A DNA stretch of 64,000 nucleotides from Butyrivibrio fibrisolvens (GTDB lineage: Bacteria; Bacillota; Clostridia; Lachnospirales; Lachnospiraceae), in NCBI RefSeq assembly GCF_037113525.1, contig NZ_CP146963.1:682001-746000 (forward strand), in the 5' to 3' direction. Made by a program: the position numbers and the translations under genes. Positions 33,574 to 42,310 of this stretch are shown here, piece after piece (position 1 is the first letter of the stretch; every line of letters begins with the position of its first letter). The notes beneath the pieces are model-generated. The model ran no database searches. It worked only from the letters and a program-made list of their open reading frames with translations, and was not told the DNA's origin.

Positions 33574-34866
33574 ATGGAAAGATATGTCATTAAAGGCGGT
33601 AATCCGCTTGCAGGTGAAGTTGAGATAGGCGGTGCCAAGAATGCAGCACTTGCTATTCTGGCTGCTGCGATCATGACTGATGAAACAGTATATATAGATA
33701 ATATGCCGGATGAAAGGGATACTAATATCCTTCTTCAGGCTATGGAAAGCATTGGCGTTATTGTTGACCGTGTAGACAGACACAGTGTAAAGATCAATGC
33801 TGCCCATATATGCAATCACACTATTGAGAACGAATTTATTAAGAAGATGAGAGCGTCTTATTATCTTATAGGAGCTCTTTTGGGTAAATATAAGCATGCA
33901 CAGGTTGCACTTCCCGGTGGATGCGAGATAGGTCTTCGTCCTATCGATCAGCATATCAAAGGCTTTAATGCACTTGGTGCAACAGTTAATATAGAGCATG
34001 CTATTATCAATGCAGAAGCAGAGCAGCTTGTTGGCAGCCATATCTATCTTGATATGGTATCAGTCGGAGCTACCATCAATATCATGCTTGCTGCATCTAT
34101 GGCTAATGGTCAGACTATCATTGAAAATGCAGCTAAAGAGCCGCATGTAGTTGACGTTGCTAACTTCCTTAACAGTATGGGTGCCAACATTAAGGGCGCC
34201 GGTACAGATGTTATCCGTATTAAGGGTGTTCAGAAGCTTCATGGTAGTGAATATACAATTATTCCTGACCAGATCGAAGCAGGAACATTTATGGTGGCAG
34301 CAGCTGCTACAAGAGGCGATGTGATCATAAAGAACGTTATTCCTAAGCACCTTGAATCTATTTCAGCTAAGCTTATAGAAATGGGATGCGTGATCCATGA
34401 ATCTGATGACGCAGTAAGAGTAGAGGCAAGAAGACGTCCTTTGGCAACACATGTTAAGACTCTTCCATATCCGGGATTCCCTACAGATATGCAGCCACAG
34501 ATAACAGTAGCGCTTGGCCTTGCCAGTGGCGTTAGTATCGTTACTGAAAGTATCTTTGAGAACCGTTTCAAGTATGTTGATCAGCTCGCAAGAATGGGAG
34601 CCAACATTAAGGTAGAAGGTACTGCAGCAATCGTAAACGGCGTTGAGAGATATTCAGGAGCAGATATATCAGCACCTGATCTTCGTGCAGGAGCAGCTCT
34701 TGTGATCGCAGCTCTTACAGCGGATGGCTTTACAACAATAGACAATATTCATTTCATTGAAAGAGGATATGAAGACTTTGATATCAAGTTAAGAGAACTT
34801 GGCGCTCAGATCGAGAAAGTCGATACTGATGAGGAAGTCAGAAAATTTGAACTTAAGATGGCGTGA
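33574..34866 (+). CDS. murA: UDP-N-acetylglucosamine 1-carboxyvinyltransferase
   Basis: Transfers enolpyruvate from PEP to UDP-GlcNAc, the first committed step of peptidoglycan synthesis in the cytoplasm. The 430-residue product is of normal length, with GGAKNAAL (Lys22, Asn23) at the start, the catalytic Cys117 in PGGCEIGLRP (the fosfomycin target), and the later PGFPTDMQPQ and DLRAGAAL motifs. A longer frame starts at 33466 but would translate the repeat; the ATG at 33574 follows GAGG with 6-nt spacing and begins the conserved sequence (MERYVIKGG). Confidence 0.95.
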   Translation: MERYVIKGGNPLAGEVEIGGAKNAALAILAAAIMTDETVYIDNMPDERDTNILLQAMESIGVIVDRVDRHSVKINAAHICNHTIENEFIKKMRASYYLIGALLGKYKHAQVALPGGCEIGLRPIDQHIKGFNALGATVNIEHAIINAEAEQLVGSHIYLDMVSVGATINIMLAASMANGQTIIENAAKEPHVVDVANFLNSMGANIKGAGTDVIRIKGVQKLHGSEYTIIPDQIEAGTFMVAAAATRGDVIIKNVIPKHLESISAKLIEMGCVIHESDDAVRVEARRRPLATHVKTLPYPGFPTDMQPQITVALGLASGVSIVTESIFENRFKYVDQLARMGANIKVEGTAAIVNGVERYSGADISAPDLRAGAALVIAALTADGFTTIDNIHFIERGYEDFDIKLRELGAQIEKVDTDEEVRKFELKMA

Positions 34867-34899
34867 TAGGTCCAAGTACATATTGAATTAAAACAATAA

Positions 34900-34945
34900 C
34901 CAGTCTTATAGCATTTGAAATATGCTTTAAGACTGGCTTTTTTAT
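34900..34945 (+). terminator. Rho-independent terminator of murA
   Basis: CCAGTCTTATAGCAT pairs with ATGCTTTAAGACTGG (one mismatch), followed by CTTTTTTATT. Confidence 0.9.
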
Positions 34946-34984
34946 TAGACACAAATATTGAACAGAAGTAGTAAAAAGCTTTTC

Positions 34985-36061
34985 TTACTGCTTGGAAGCA
35001 GGTTTTCTTCCAAGTGTGATCGGAAGAATAAGTAGCTGAACCTTACCTGCTATAAGACATATCATTATTGCAATAAGTGCTGGAATGACAGCAGAGATAA
35101 GTGCAGTAGGAGATGAAGGCGCTGCCAGTATTTTTGTAAACTTGCCTATAACAGTCTGTAAAAGTATTACAGGATACTTGTTCCACATAAGTATAGGAAG
35201 AGTATTCATACCTACATAGCTGACAGCACTTATGGAGTTTCCTATAAGACTTCCTGCATACAGGTAGGCCAGAGCAAAGCACAGAGCGCTAAGAAAGTAC
35301 AGTATAAAGCTTCTTCCATATTCATCGGTTCTTGCACTTGTTTCACCGTTAAAATATGCAAATGCAATTGCAAAAATAGAGAAGATGATAAGATATGCCC
35401 ATTTTTTAACGGCAGAATTTTTGGAAACTACATCTATAGACTTTACTCTTGGGGCTATTATCAGCCCGATCTCTACAAAGATCACATTACAAAGTGCTGT
35501 TTCGATATGCCATGGCAGTGCAATATTGCCATGCTTTCTTGTAATGTAAAGACCTACAGTAAGGCATAGAAGGCACAGTATAAGACGAAGTATAAGCCTG
35601 TGGAACTGATTTTGCTTTGCTATAGAAACTATAGTCTCAATAAAATATACGAGCAGCATGACAACAAACAGGCAAGGCAGAAACCAAAGAGAATTATTCC
35701 ATTTCATATGGTCATTCTTACCGCTTCCATAAAGCATATATCCTATATTCGGAAGGATGTCTGTTGTGGAAATTCCTTCGCCAAGAGTTTTAGATGCGAA
35801 TTTTCCAAGAAAAGAAAATATTAAGATGCTTATGATTCCCGCAAACAGGTAAGGAACCACGATCGTCCGGAACTTTTTTTCCAGAAAGGATAAAAAAGAT
35901 ATACCATTTCGATAGGTAAAACCCGAAAGCATGAAAAATACCGGCACTGCAGCCGGAACAAAGTACGTAAAATAGCGGCCGTTCCGAAGCACGTGTGCCA
36001 GAACGACCACAAAAATAGCAAAAGCTTTAGCATTATCAAGAGTAGAATTTCTGTTTGTCAT
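34985..36061 (-). CDS. Acyltransferase-3 family membrane protein
   Basis: A 358-residue integral membrane protein with about ten helices. The N-terminal LDNAKAFAIFVVVLAHVLRNG carries the conserved Asp and His region of acyltransferase-3 proteins (OafA/ExoZ/WcjF type), which O-acetylate or succinylate surface sugars using acyl donors from the cytoplasm. It is the second gene of a minus-strand pair: its ATG overlaps the stop of the HD-GYP gene in an ATGA, so translation is coupled. The acceptor cannot be read from sequence. Confidence 0.85.
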   Translation of the reverse strand: MTNRNSTLDNAKAFAIFVVVLAHVLRNGRYFTYFVPAAVPVFFMLSGFTYRNGISFLSFLEKKFRTIVVPYLFAGIISILIFSFLGKFASKTLGEGISTTDILPNIGYMLYGSGKNDHMKWNNSLWFLPCLFVVMLLVYFIETIVSIAKQNQFHRLILRLILCLLCLTVGLYITRKHGNIALPWHIETALCNVIFVEIGLIIAPRVKSIDVVSKNSAVKKWAYLIIFSIFAIAFAYFNGETSARTDEYGRSFILYFLSALCFALAYLYAGSLIGNSISAVSYVGMNTLPILMWNKYPVILLQTVIGKFTKILAAPSSPTALISAVIPALIAIMICLIAGKVQLLILPITLGRKPASKQ

Positions 36062-37143
36062 ATTATTTCTTCGATGTAAAGATCCGGAGTCTGGGCGAGA
36101 TCTACATATTTCTCACCGATTCTTATAGTAGGTTTGGACAGATGGTTTCTGTTAATAAATACAATATCACCTTCCAGACCATTATTAAGACGGACGCGGT
36201 TAAGGAGATAAGTATTAACAATATTACTAAGGAAGGTCATGATAGCATTGGTGTCGTATTTCTGAAGTCCTTCACTTTCAAAAAGAGAAATGGCAACGAA
36301 AGGACACAAAGGACCACGATAAACACGTGCACTGGTCATAGCATCATATACATCTGCAATTGCAACAATCTTTGCAAAAGGATCGATCTGAGGCCCCTGA
36401 AGGTGAAGGGGATATCCTGAGCCATCACAGCGTTCATGATGCATGAGAGCTGCATTTTTGATGTGAGGATCCAGATCGGAATTCTTTAAGATCTTGTAGC
36501 CTTCCTGTGGATGTGTCTGTACAATAGTGTATTCGTATTCTGTCAGCTTGGCAGGTTTGGTTATTATCTGTTCGGGAATGACAAGCTTACCAATATCATG
36601 AAGAAGACCTGCTGTAGTTAATATCTTGATGTCGTCTTCTGACATCTTAAGCCATTGCCCTGCAACATTGCTGATGAGAGCAACATTGATACAATGAGTA
36701 TATGTTGCATCATCATATTGACGAAGCGAATGCATCATATCAAAAACACTGGAAGGACCATTGGTGGAGTTGATAAGATCAAGTACAGGAGCTGTAATTG
36801 CATCAACATCAATGGGAGTGTCATTGCGAACGATGTTATTTACATTTCTTTCAAAACCTGAAGCTGCAGCTTCAAAATCCTGCTTGAACTGCTTAAATTC
36901 AGATGTCTGCTGAAGTCTTTGGGCGTAAGAAAGAGTCTGAAGTTCATCAATTGATGGCTGGGAGATTTCTTCTATTTCATCTTCAACTAAAACGTTGACA
37001 GTAGAATAGAATTCCAACTTGGCAATTGATTTATCATCCAGAACGGCGCCTTTTGGAAGAATCAGTTGGTCATTATTGTACGTGTAAACATTTTCTGCTA
37101 GGACCATGCCCGGCAGTAGATTAGAGGTCATAGTACGCTTCAT
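36058..37143 (-). CDS. HD-GYP domain cyclic-di-GMP phosphodiesterase
   Basis: A 361-residue soluble protein. The N-terminal ~110 residues are a small beta-rich region (LLPGMVLAENVYTYNNDQLILPKGAVL) often seen before HD-GYP domains. The catalytic domain has His182-Asp183 (HDIGK), the THPQEGYKIL segment and HHERCDGSGYP at 235-245, the full HD-GYP signature, so hydrolysis of c-di-GMP is expected. I start at the ATG at 37143 (MKRTMTSN) behind GGAGG with long 12-nt spacing; an upstream in-frame ATG at 37179 lies before that site. It is coupled to the acyltransferase gene, hinting that c-di-GMP turnover and surface modification are linked. Confidence 0.92.
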   Translation of the reverse strand: MKRTMTSNLLPGMVLAENVYTYNNDQLILPKGAVLDDKSIAKLEFYSTVNVLVEDEIEEISQPSIDELQTLSYAQRLQQTSEFKQFKQDFEAAASGFERNVNNIVRNDTPIDVDAITAPVLDLINSTNGPSSVFDMMHSLRQYDDATYTHCINVALISNVAGQWLKMSEDDIKILTTAGLLHDIGKLVIPEQIITKPAKLTEYEYTIVQTHPQEGYKILKNSDLDPHIKNAALMHHERCDGSGYPLHLQGPQIDPFAKIVAIADVYDAMTSARVYRGPLCPFVAISLFESEGLQKYDTNAIMTFLSNIVNTYLLNRVRLNNGLEGDIVFINRNHLSKPTIRIGEKYVDLAQTPDLYIEEII

Positions 37144-37299
37144 AAAAAAGTGTGTCCTCCTAAAGATGGAAATGTACACAAAACCACAATTTAATTATAA
37201 ATTCACGTATAGCAAAAGTCAAAACTGTGAATAGTTCACAAAAAATACAGGGCTATCTTGAGAAAATGGCATAAAATCGGAAAAAACATTACCAAGTTA

Positions 37300-37329
37300 T
37301 TGATAATAATTTGATTTGTAAGCTATACT
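37300..37329 (+). promoter_or_regulatory. Likely promoter of the 125-residue coiled-coil gene
   Basis: TTGATA and TATACT with an 18-bp spacer, 40 bp upstream of the start codon. It lies in the region divergent from the HD-GYP gene. Confidence 0.55.
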
Positions 37330-37368
37330 TACTATGTACGTTTAGGGGATATTAGGAAGGCGTAGTAT

Positions 37369-37746
37369 ATGAAGAATGTTAAAGAAGACCGCAGTGCGGC
37401 TGATATATTAGACCAGCTTAGAAAAGAGCATTTCACCTTTTCTCAGGTTAATCCTGACATATTTCCTGATTTTCAGGCACATGACAGATCCACAAGATTT
37501 CTGAAAGAAAAATGGGATAAGTCAGGTAAGGCAGAACGCGTTATGATACTCCAGTCTCTTTTGGAGAATGAAAAGGCTAAGCAAAGAAGACTTGAGGAAC
37601 TTATAGAAGAGGCCAAAAGGTGCCTTGATGATGATGAAAAAAAGATCGTTGATGCAAGAAAAAAGCACCTTAAAACGCTCAGATATGGTCGTATACCGGC
37701 AATGTTTATTAAAGACGATGAAGATGGATTAAAGGCTGCAGACTGA
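37369..37746 (+). CDS. Small charged helical protein of unknown function
   Basis: A 125-residue protein with an AGGAAGG site and its own promoter and terminator. Residues 50-100 are a charged helix likely to form a coiled coil (LLENEKAKQRRLEELIEEAKRCL). No signal peptide, helix anchor or enzyme motif is present. I do not recognise a family. The clean transcription unit supports it as a real gene. Confidence 0.72.
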   Translation: MKNVKEDRSAADILDQLRKEHFTFSQVNPDIFPDFQAHDRSTRFLKEKWDKSGKAERVMILQSLLENEKAKQRRLEELIEEAKRCLDDDEKKIVDARKKHLKTLRYGRIPAMFIKDDEDGLKAAD

Positions 37747-37776
37747 TAGCAAAAGCTATGGTCTGCAGTTTTTTTA
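37736..37776 (+). terminator. Rho-independent terminator
   Basis: CTGCAGAC pairs with GTCTGCAG, with an inner ATAGC/GCTAT pair, followed by seven Ts. The stem begins inside the last codons of the preceding gene. Confidence 0.9.
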
Positions 37777-37947
37777 TAGGAAAATCCTGCCCTGAAAAAC
37801 GATAAGGAAGGGATGTAATAGAAGGCGCAAGATGTTGCGCACAGATTTAGTAATTATTTAATGAACGCATGCTTTGATAATGCTGTACTATATTAGTATG
37901 TTCTTAAAACTGCATCTGTTGTGACATTCAATATATAGGGGGATATA

Positions 37948-40116
37948 ATGGTCAAAAAACTAACTTCAAAAATATCATTCTTATTAGCAATTAGTCTTTC
38001 AGCACTATCTTTATCTGCATGTAGCAATAATAATTCATCTCAAAGTGAAAACGGAGCATCTGCAAGTAGTGCATCTACTGAATCGATATCAGCATCAAGT
38101 GCAGATACAGACTCGTCTTCATCTAATGAAGATATTTCGGATAACACTACATCAGATATAGTTATTGATGATACAGAAGCTATAGGAATTAAAACTGTCG
38201 ATTCAAACGGAGATTATTACAAAGATAAACAGGTATATGTCCAAAAGATAGATGGCCTTTCTGAAGATTTCATGAGAGGTGTGGATATCTCCTCTTTTCT
38301 CTCAGAGATTGAAAGCGGAGTAGTATTCAAGGACTATGAAGGAAACGATATTGACAGCCAGGGATTTTTTGATCTCCTTGCTGATAGCGGCGTCAACTAT
38401 GTCAGGATCCGTGTCTGGAACGACCCGTATGATGAAAATGGCAACGGATATGGCGGCGGTAACTGTGACATAGATAGAGCGATATCCATGGGAGAATATG
38501 CGACCAATGCCGGAATGAAAGTCTATATAGATTTTCACTATTCAGATTTCTGGGCAGATCCCAACAAGCAGATGTGTCCCAAAGCCTGGGAGGGCATGAG
38601 CATTTCAGAAAAAGAAACTACTTTATATGATTACACTAAAGAATCCCTTGAAAAACTTAAGGACGCAGGTGTTGATGTAGGTCTCGTAGCAGTAGGAAAT
38701 GAAACAGATTCCGGAATGGCAGGAGTAACTTCCAATTCTGAGAAATGCAAACTATATAGCGCCGGTAGTAAGGCTGTACGTGAGGTTTTCCCTGATGCAT
38801 ATGTTGCAGTTCATTATTCCAATCCTCAAAGAGATTATATGGAAATAGCTAAAATGCTGGATGATACAGGCGTAGACTACGACGTTTTTGCAACTTCCTA
38901 TTACCCTTACTGGCATGGAACGCTTGAAAATCTTACTGATACTCTTAAAAATGTAGCAGATACTTATGGTAAAAAAGTCATGGTAGCCGAGACTTCATGG
39001 GCATATACATTAGATGACGGAGACGGCTCAGGCAATACCGTAGGCAAGGGAAGCAATGATGACAGTAGTGAGTATTCGATCTCTGTTCAGGGCCAGAGTG
39101 AAGTAATAAGAAATGTAATCAAAGCAGTAGCCGATGTCGGAGATGCAGGAATAGGAATGTTTTACTGGGAGCCTGCATGGATTCCTGTAAATGTATATGC
39201 TGATACTACTGATAATGCCAGCGATACATTAAAAGCTAATAGCGCTGCCTGGGAAAAATATGGCGCAGGATGGGCTTCAAGTTATGCATCAGTTTATGAT
39301 CCTGATGATGCGGGCCAGTACTATGGTGGAAGCTCCTGGGATAATCAGGCACTTTTTGATTTTGCAGGATATCCTCTTTATTCTTTAAAAACATTTGGAT
39401 ACGTATATGAAGGTAACGAAGTCGAAGGAATGGAATTCGAGGGAGCATTAACCCCGTCAGGAATTACTGTAAGTCTTGGCGAAGACATTTCTTTATATCT
39501 TCCAAAGACTGTAAAAGGAGAATATACAGGCGATGTAAGACTAGATCTCCCCGTTGAGTGGGATGATTATTCTAATATTAAAGAATTCGGAGAATACAAG
39601 CTTTTTGGTACTGTAACAGATATCCTGTCTGATGAAGAAGACAACACGTCAAGAGTTATCATTAAGATAACTGTTCTTCCTGAAAGCCTTCTTGAAAACA
39701 GTGATTTTGAAACAGGAGATGATTCAGGATGGCTCCTTGAAGGTAATGGACCCTGGGTAGATACAGAAGATGTTTACAGAGGCGAGTATGGACTTCATTT
39801 CTGGTCCCAGACTGCGGTTGAGTTTACAGCTACTCAGACCTATACAGCTATACATTCAGGAAATTATACAGCATCCATGATGATTCAGGGCGGCGATGCA
39901 GGTGATGATCAGGTGATCACGATCACTGTTACTAATGAAACTAAAGGAACCTCTGTAACTGCAGAAACTAAAGTAACCGGCTGGCTTGAATGGACTAATC
40001 CTACAACAGATGTTATCGAGGCAGATGCCGGAGATATACTTACAGTAACTATTTATGTAAAAGGCGCTTCCGGTGCCTGGGGTACGATAGATGATGCGTA
40101 TCTTTACATAGAATGA
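37948..40116 (+). CDS. Secreted lipoprotein GH53 endo-beta-1,4-galactanase with Ig-like and carbohydrate-binding domains
   Basis: A 722-residue exported enzyme with a lipoprotein signal (LSACSNN, Cys at about 26) and a Ser-rich linker. The GH53 catalytic domain (about 105-490) begins FMRGVDISS and contains VRIRVWNDP, the acid/base Glu252 in VGNETDSG and the nucleophile Glu348 in VAETSW. A Big_4-like Ig domain (about 500-590) and a C-terminal CBM61-like galactan-binding module (about 594-722, LENSDFETGDDSGW) follow. It should cut the beta-1,4-galactan side chains of pectin outside the cell. It is an isolated gene with its own terminator; no galactose transporter lies beside it. Confidence 0.93.
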   Translation: MVKKLTSKISFLLAISLSALSLSACSNNNSSQSENGASASSASTESISASSADTDSSSSNEDISDNTTSDIVIDDTEAIGIKTVDSNGDYYKDKQVYVQKIDGLSEDFMRGVDISSFLSEIESGVVFKDYEGNDIDSQGFFDLLADSGVNYVRIRVWNDPYDENGNGYGGGNCDIDRAISMGEYATNAGMKVYIDFHYSDFWADPNKQMCPKAWEGMSISEKETTLYDYTKESLEKLKDAGVDVGLVAVGNETDSGMAGVTSNSEKCKLYSAGSKAVREVFPDAYVAVHYSNPQRDYMEIAKMLDDTGVDYDVFATSYYPYWHGTLENLTDTLKNVADTYGKKVMVAETSWAYTLDDGDGSGNTVGKGSNDDSSEYSISVQGQSEVIRNVIKAVADVGDAGIGMFYWEPAWIPVNVYADTTDNASDTLKANSAAWEKYGAGWASSYASVYDPDDAGQYYGGSSWDNQALFDFAGYPLYSLKTFGYVYEGNEVEGMEFEGALTPSGITVSLGEDISLYLPKTVKGEYTGDVRLDLPVEWDDYSNIKEFGEYKLFGTVTDILSDEEDNTSRVIIKITVLPESLLENSDFETGDDSGWLLEGNGPWVDTEDVYRGEYGLHFWSQTAVEFTATQTYTAIHSGNYTASMMIQGGDAGDDQVITITVTNETKGTSVTAETKVTGWLEWTNPTTDVIEADAGDILTVTIYVKGASGAWGTIDDAYLYIE

Positions 40117-40133
40117 TTCAAAATGATATATTT

Positions 40134-40168
40134 AACTCAGCGGGAACGAAACACCGCTGAGTTTTTTA
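40134..40168 (+). terminator. Rho-independent terminator of the GH53 gene
   Basis: AACTCAGCGG pairs perfectly with CCGCTGAGTT across a 10-nt loop, followed by TTTT. Confidence 0.92.
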
Positions 40169-40209
40169 TATATCGGGATCAATGGGGAAAGTGTTCTGGA
40201 TTATTTTCT

Positions 40210-42216
40210 TTATTTAAGGAGAAAGACATGACTGGCAGTAAGATTCTACTAAACTTTAACATCGACCTTGATTTTGCCGGGGCACTTCTTCTGTGCTTTA
40301 TCTATGCGGTTATGAAGGTTCGTTATTCGGAAACTTCAGAAAACCAGAAATATATAAGATTTGTTGTTTTTGCGATCTTAACTTCAATATTTGATATAGT
40401 AAACGCCTTTTGCATCAGTAATGCCCTGACATTCCCCGTACTGTTCTGTAAACTTAATTACGGTATCTATTATATGTGTCAGATAATGATGACATATTAT
40501 ATCTGCTCTTATATAGCAAGTCTTATAGATCTGCGAACAGGCAATCATGACTATAAGTCTAAGATGCTTCCGGCCAAGATCTTTGTTCTTATCTCTTTTT
40601 TCACAATGGTATTTAATGGCATATTCGGATTCTTTAATAACTTTGATCACTTTAACGGATATACCCATGGACCTTTGTTCTTTGTAATGTTCGCTCTTCC
40701 TGTGTGCATTACGATCTACTCCCTTATACTTGTTGTACTCGGCAACATGGTACTTACCCTTCTTGAAATACATATCATGGTTTTGTTCTATACACTTGTT
40801 ATAGGCGGAGTTGCGCTTAGAACATTTATCCTTACTGATTACATGCTGGATGAATTCTTCGTTGCATTCGGCGCGTTGGGAGTTCTTTTCCTGCTTGAGA
40901 CACCTGACTATAGGAAACTCATGGAGACTATGAACAGCCTCGATAAGGCAAGAAGAGATGCTGAGAATGAAAAGAACATCTCGAACCGCTATAGGATAGA
41001 AGCTGAAAGGCAGCGTGATATAGCCCAGAGCGCGACCAAGGCCAAGGATAATTTTATTATCTCCATGAGCCATGAGATCAGGACACCTATCAATGCAGTT
41101 CTTGGAATGAATGAGATCATACTGAGAAACGAAACTGATCCTGAGCTTAAATCCTGCGCAGAATCTGCGATTCAGTCAGGCAATACACTCCTTTCACTTA
41201 TAAATGATATCCTTGATCTTTCCAGGATCGAGTCAGGTAAGATAGAACTTATCAATGAAAAATACGATGTGGCTTCGCTCATACAGGATAGCTGCAATAT
41301 AATCCGTGACAGGGCAGAAAAAAAGAATCTAAAGTTCTATGTTACATGTGATGAGAACGTTCCCGGAAGCCTTATTGGAGATATGGTCCGTGTAAGACAG
41401 GTAATCGTAAACATGCTGACTAACGCTGTTAAATACACGGATGAAGGCAGCGTAACCATGAAGGTTGAATGCCAGAGTGAAGGCAAAAAGGCCAAACTCA
41501 TAGTAAAGGTAATCGATACCGGAATAGGAATTAATGGGGACGATATAGAAAAAGTATTTGAAAAGTTCGGACGTCTCGAAATGACCAGAAATGCAAAGGT
41601 GGAAGGTACCGGACTTGGAATGCCTCTTAGCCGTGATATATGCCTTGCAATGGGCGGTGATATAGAAGTTGAAAGTACGTATGGCAAAGGCTCGACCTTT
41701 ATTGCCACCTTCCAGCAGAAGATCGCTGATGCAAGGCCTATTGGTAACCTAAGCGTAGATAACAGAGGAAACACCAACGTCAAAGAAAGATATCATCTGT
41801 TTGAAGCACCAACTGTAAGAATCCTTGCAGTAGATGATACCAAAGTAAACTTAAAGCTTTTCAAAAAGCTTATCGAACCTTCGCTTATCACAGTTGATAC
41901 AGCGCAAAATGGTGAAGAAGCGTTGGAACTCGTTACCAGGTTCAAGTATGACATTATATTTATGGATCACCTCATGCCGGGAATGGACGGAATCGAAACT
42001 TTCACCAGGATGAAGGAACTTCCTGATAACCTGAATAAAGATACACCTGTCATTATGCTTACAGCTAATGCTATGACCGGTATGAGAGAAGAGTATCTTG
42101 GAATTGGATTTAAAGATTATCTGCCTAAGCCTGTTAAGGGAGAAAAGCTGGAACTTATGATCATGAATTACCTTCCTAAAGACAAGTTCACTGTTATAGA
42201 TCATGAAGGCGAATGA
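40210..42216 (+). CDS. Hybrid sensor histidine kinase with receiver domain
   Basis: A 668-residue membrane protein. Seven helices (about residues 8-225) form a membrane sensor without a large external domain. A short coiled coil leads to the HisKA domain with phosphoacceptor His288 (MSHEIRTPINAV), then the HATPase with VRQVIVNMLTNAVKYT, DTGIGI and GTGLGMPLS. The C-terminal receiver has phosphoacceptor Asp586 (MDHLMPGMDG) and TAN/KP motifs. It lacks an HPt domain; a free HPt protein is encoded 1.4 kb downstream. I use the ATG at 40210 (AAGGAG, 6 nt upstream): the longer frame from 40123 crosses the terminator. Confidence 0.93.
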   Translation, partial: LFKEKDMTGSKILLNFNIDLDFAGALLLCFIYAVMKVRYSETSENQKYIRFVVFAILTSIFDIVNAFCISNALTFPVLFCKLNYGIYYMCQIMMTYYICSYIASLIDLRTGNHDYKSKMLPAKIFVLISFFTMVFNGIFGFFNNFDHFNGYTHGPLFFVMFALPVCITIYSLILVVLGNMVLTLLEIHIMVLFYTLVIGGVALRTFILTDYMLDEFFVAFGALGVLFLLETPDYRKLMETMNSLDKARRDAENEKNISNRYRIEAERQRDIAQSATKAKDNFIISMSHEIRTPINAVLGMNEIILRNETDPELKSCAESAIQSGNTLLSLINDILDLSRIESGKIELINEKYDVASLIQDSCNIIRDRAEKKNLKFYVTCDENVPGSLIGDMVRVRQVIVNMLTNAVKYTDEGSVTMKVECQSEGKKAKLIVKVIDTGIGINGDDIEKVFEKFGRLEMTRNAKVEGTGLGMPLSRDICLAMGGDIEVESTYGKGSTFIATFQQKIADARPIGNLSVDNRGNTNVKERYHLFEAPTVRILAVDDTKVNLKLFKKLIEPSLITVDTAQNGEEALELVTRFKYDIIFMDHLMPGMDGIETFTRMKELPDNLNKDTPVIMLTANAMTGMREEYLGIGFKDYLPKPVKGEKLELMIMNYLPKDKFTVIDHEGE

Positions 42217-42278
42217 TTTAAATATCAAAAACTAAGGGAAAAAACTTATAAAGAGCTTAAACAAAATAATTCCAATAA

Positions 42279-42310
42279 AAAAGGAAAGCGATTATCGCTT
42301 TCCTTTTGTT
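42279..42310. terminator. Bidirectional terminator between convergent genes
   Basis: AAAAGGAAAGCG pairs perfectly with CGCTTTCCTTTT around a 5-nt loop. The A-run and T-run make it a terminator for both the kinase and the convergent diguanylate cyclase gene. Confidence 0.9.

Noticed and set aside
40123..40209. Longer N-terminus for the hybrid kinase from the ATG at 40123
   Set aside because: It would be translated through the GH53 terminator hairpin at 40134-40168, and a good ribosome site marks the ATG at 40210.
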